Assembly (NCBI GenBank): GCA_034520625.1
Contig: JAXHNI010000009.1
Location: 1-64,000, forward strand
Direction of reading: 5' to 3'
DNA length: 64,000 nt
From: JAANXG01 sp034520625
Lineage (GTDB): Bacteria; Pseudomonadota; Gammaproteobacteria; Arenicellales; JAANXG01
In this document: positions 62,778-64,000 of the stretch, piece by piece
How positions within the stretch are numbered: position 1 is the stretch's first letter
Layout: each line of letters begins with the position of its first letter
Position numbers and translations under genes: made by a program
The notes under the pieces: model-generated
The model's input: only the letters and a program-made list of their open reading frames with translations
Database searches by the model: none
Told to the model about the DNA's origin: nothing

Positions 62778-63284
62778 ATGAAAAACTTGACTCTGGATGC
62801 AACCGATATTCGCATACTGAGCGCTGTTCAGGCGCACGGAAAACTGAGCAAAACGAAGCTGGCCGAGCTCGTCAATCTATCGCCTACACCGTGCTGGACC
62901 CGCTTGAACAGGTTGGAAGCAGCGGGCTTCATACGCGGGTATCACGCGGAAATTGCGCTGGATCGTATCGGAGACTTTACCCAGGTCTTCGTAACCGTCT
63001 CGCTGACAAATCACCGCAAACGTGACTTTGATCGGTTCGAATCCAGAATTCGCGAATTGGACGAAGTTGTCGAATGTGTCTCGACGGGCGGAGGTATGGA
63101 CTACGTAATGAAGGTCGTCAGTTCAGGACTGGCAGAGTTTCAGGGTCTGATGGAAACCCTGCTCGCGGCTGAACTGGGGATTGAAAGGTACATGACATAC
63201 ATCGTCACCAGGGAAATCAAATCAGCATCCCCTGACCTTGCCAGCCTGACCGAAATATCGGGAATCCAGGGAAACTCTGATTGA
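62778..63284 (+). CDS. Lrp/AsnC-family regulator
   Basis: A 168-residue regulator: HTH of the Lrp type (LDATDIRILSAVQAHGKLSK, LAELVNLSPTPCWTRLNRLE, AGFIRGYHAEI) and a RAM effector domain (VFVTVSLTNHRKRDFDRFES, VVECVSTGGGMDYVMKVVSS). The PTPCWTR segment is like those of BkdR-type members. It lies 287 bp upstream of the DmdA-like gene and probably controls it in response to an amino acid or related compound. Intact. Confidence 0.88.
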   Translation: MKNLTLDATDIRILSAVQAHGKLSKTKLAELVNLSPTPCWTRLNRLEAAGFIRGYHAEIALDRIGDFTQVFVTVSLTNHRKRDFDRFESRIRELDEVVECVSTGGGMDYVMKVVSSGLAEFQGLMETLLAAELGIERYMTYIVTREIKSASPDLASLTEISGIQGNSD

Positions 63285-63285
63285 T

Positions 63286-63380
63286 TGCGTCGTTGCGAGG
63301 AGCGGAGCGACGAAACAGTCCGTAGTCCGTTGATGGGCCAGCCAATCGGATTGCCTCGCTGCGCTCGCAATCACGACGTG
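63286..63380. repeat. Family E dispersed repeat (GCGAGGAGCGGAGCGACGAA type)
   Basis: CGTCGTTGCGAGGAGCGGAG and GCTGCGCTCGCAATCACGAC form the two ends of an imperfect palindrome around AACAGTCCGTAGTCCGTTGA. Nearly the same element (TGCGAGGAGCGAAGCGACG...) is common in intergenic spots of many bacteria. Single copy in this window. Confidence 0.75.
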
Positions 63381-63570
63381 CGCAATCGATCAGAGCCTCC
63401 CCGGGATCGCCCGACTGATCAGTCTGTTTGTCGTTTCACAACAGTCTATTTGGTCTCCCGCCCTTGAATCTTCAGTCCGTGGTGAAGCTGTCAACGCAGT
63501 TACAATTTTTCACCTGTCGCGCAGCCACAACGGCTGTAGCCAGGCGTAGACGCGAAAAGAGGCAAGCAGC

Positions 63571-64000
63571 ATGACTAAAACGAACGACTTTGGCTTCGGC
63601 ACACAGATACGCAAATCGCCGTATTTCGACGCGACCGTACGCTGGGGCGCCCAGGGGTTCTCAGTTTACAACCACATGTATATCCCACGCGATTTTGGCG
63701 ATCCCGAGCAGAATTTCTGGAACCTGGTCAACGACGCAATCCTGTGCGACGTCGCGGTTGAGCGGCAGGTTGAAATAACGGGGCCCGACGCAGTCCGGTT
63801 CATGCAGATGTTGACGCCGCGCAATCTGTCCAAACTTTCAGTTGGACAATGCAAATATATTCTGATTACTAACGCCGACGGCGGCATTTTGAACGATCCG
63901 GTCTTGCTTCGGCTCGGCGAAAATCGCTTCTGGATATCGCTTGCTGACAGCGACATTCTGCTCTGGGCGCAGGGTGTGGCTGTGCATTCCGATCTCGATG
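63571..64000 (+). CDS. dmdA: DmdA-like folate-dependent demethylase (GcvT family), start only
   Basis: The first 143 residues of a GcvT-family protein; the gene runs off the right edge. TVRWGAQGFSVYNHMYIPRD, then ILCDVAVERQVEITGPDAVR, MQMLTPRNLSKLSVGQCKYI and WISLADSDILLWAQGVAV are much closer to dimethylsulfoniopropionate demethylase DmdA than to glycine-cleavage T protein. DmdA moves a methyl group from DMSP to tetrahydrofolate. It could also be a relative that demethylates another methylated sulfur or nitrogen compound. The ATG at 63571 follows AGAGGCAAGCAGC. Confidence 0.75.
   Translation, partial: MTKTNDFGFGTQIRKSPYFDATVRWGAQGFSVYNHMYIPRDFGDPEQNFWNLVNDAILCDVAVERQVEITGPDAVRFMQMLTPRNLSKLSVGQCKYILITNADGGILNDPVLLRLGENRFWISLADSDILLWAQGVAVHSDLD

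Noticed and set aside
63286..63380. A small RNA or tRNA gene in the gap after the Lrp gene
   Set aside because: The sequence matches a widespread intergenic palindrome rather than a cloverleaf; no acceptor stem or anticodon arm can be drawn.

Overview
The window is a high-GC chromosomal segment from a proteobacterium, most likely a marine or halophilic gammaproteobacterium. This rests on gene content (class I fumarase, CopAB with a two-component system, YbaN/DUF454, a DmdA-like protein at the right edge), on codon and base use, and on many dispersed palindromic repeats of the REP/REPIN kind. No rRNA, tRNA or CRISPR array was seen. The right-most gene runs off the edge.

Positions 1-30,000 are an accessory (defence) island. 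From left to right they hold: a decayed TumE/TumA-type toxin-antitoxin pair; a three-gene MqsR-like / MqsA-like / Panacea (SocA) toxin-antitoxin operon behind a perfect 28-bp palindrome; a DUF6361 - phospholipase-D - SF2 helicase cluster with an HTH-nucleotidyltransferase/HEPN pair embedded in it; a MazG - (PD-D/ExK nuclease + DUF2075 helicase + LexA-like S24 peptidase) - MazG - HNH cluster; a NERD-UvrD helicase, HNH nuclease, DarT stub, RecQ-phosphoribosyltransferase and DprA run on one strand; then a graveyard of small pieces: ParD with a ParE stump, an ADP-ribosylglycohydrolase with a truncated second copy 4 kb away, a FAH-hydrolase fragment, a Fic C-terminal stub, a VapBC-like pair, a MITE and a wrecked DUF4143 ATPase. 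A PAS-GGDEF diguanylate cyclase lies inside it.

Positions 28,800-37,300 look like a nitrogen-compound uptake and catabolism locus: a glutamine-synthetase-like ligase with its RpiR regulator, a divergent N-formylglutamate amidohydrolase, a cysteine hydrolase, and a branched-chain-amino-acid-type ABC importer in which the second permease and first ATPase are fused. From 37,500 to 41,200 are a frameshifted M16 peptidase homologue, an AAA ATPase cut off by a repeat, and a GFA protein. Positions 41,400-46,600 are a copper resistance locus (copB, copA, a cupredoxin, and a divergent response regulator/sensor kinase pair).

Positions 46,700-64,000 are more housekeeping-like: fumarase, an IS fragment, a Tat-exported small protein, an EamA transporter, a UvrD/RecB-nuclease fusion, a glutamine amidotransferase, an M23 peptidase, a CPBP protease, an SbcD/SbcC-like (YhaO/YhaN-like) pair, a DUF454 protein, a TetR/MFS pair, an Lrp regulator and the start of a DmdA-like folate-dependent demethylase.

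Two window-wide themes matter. First, at least five repeat families are scattered between genes, one copy of which replaces the 3' end of an ATPase gene, while another copy is split by a MITE. Second, many otherwise well conserved genes carry single-base frameshifts, several in homopolymers, so assembly error and true decay must be told apart before any of the candidate defence systems is called dead or alive. The most interesting candidate is the 10.3-14.6 kb cluster, where a nuclease-helicase ends in a LexA-like module with an intact Ala-Gly site and Ser-Lys dyad.
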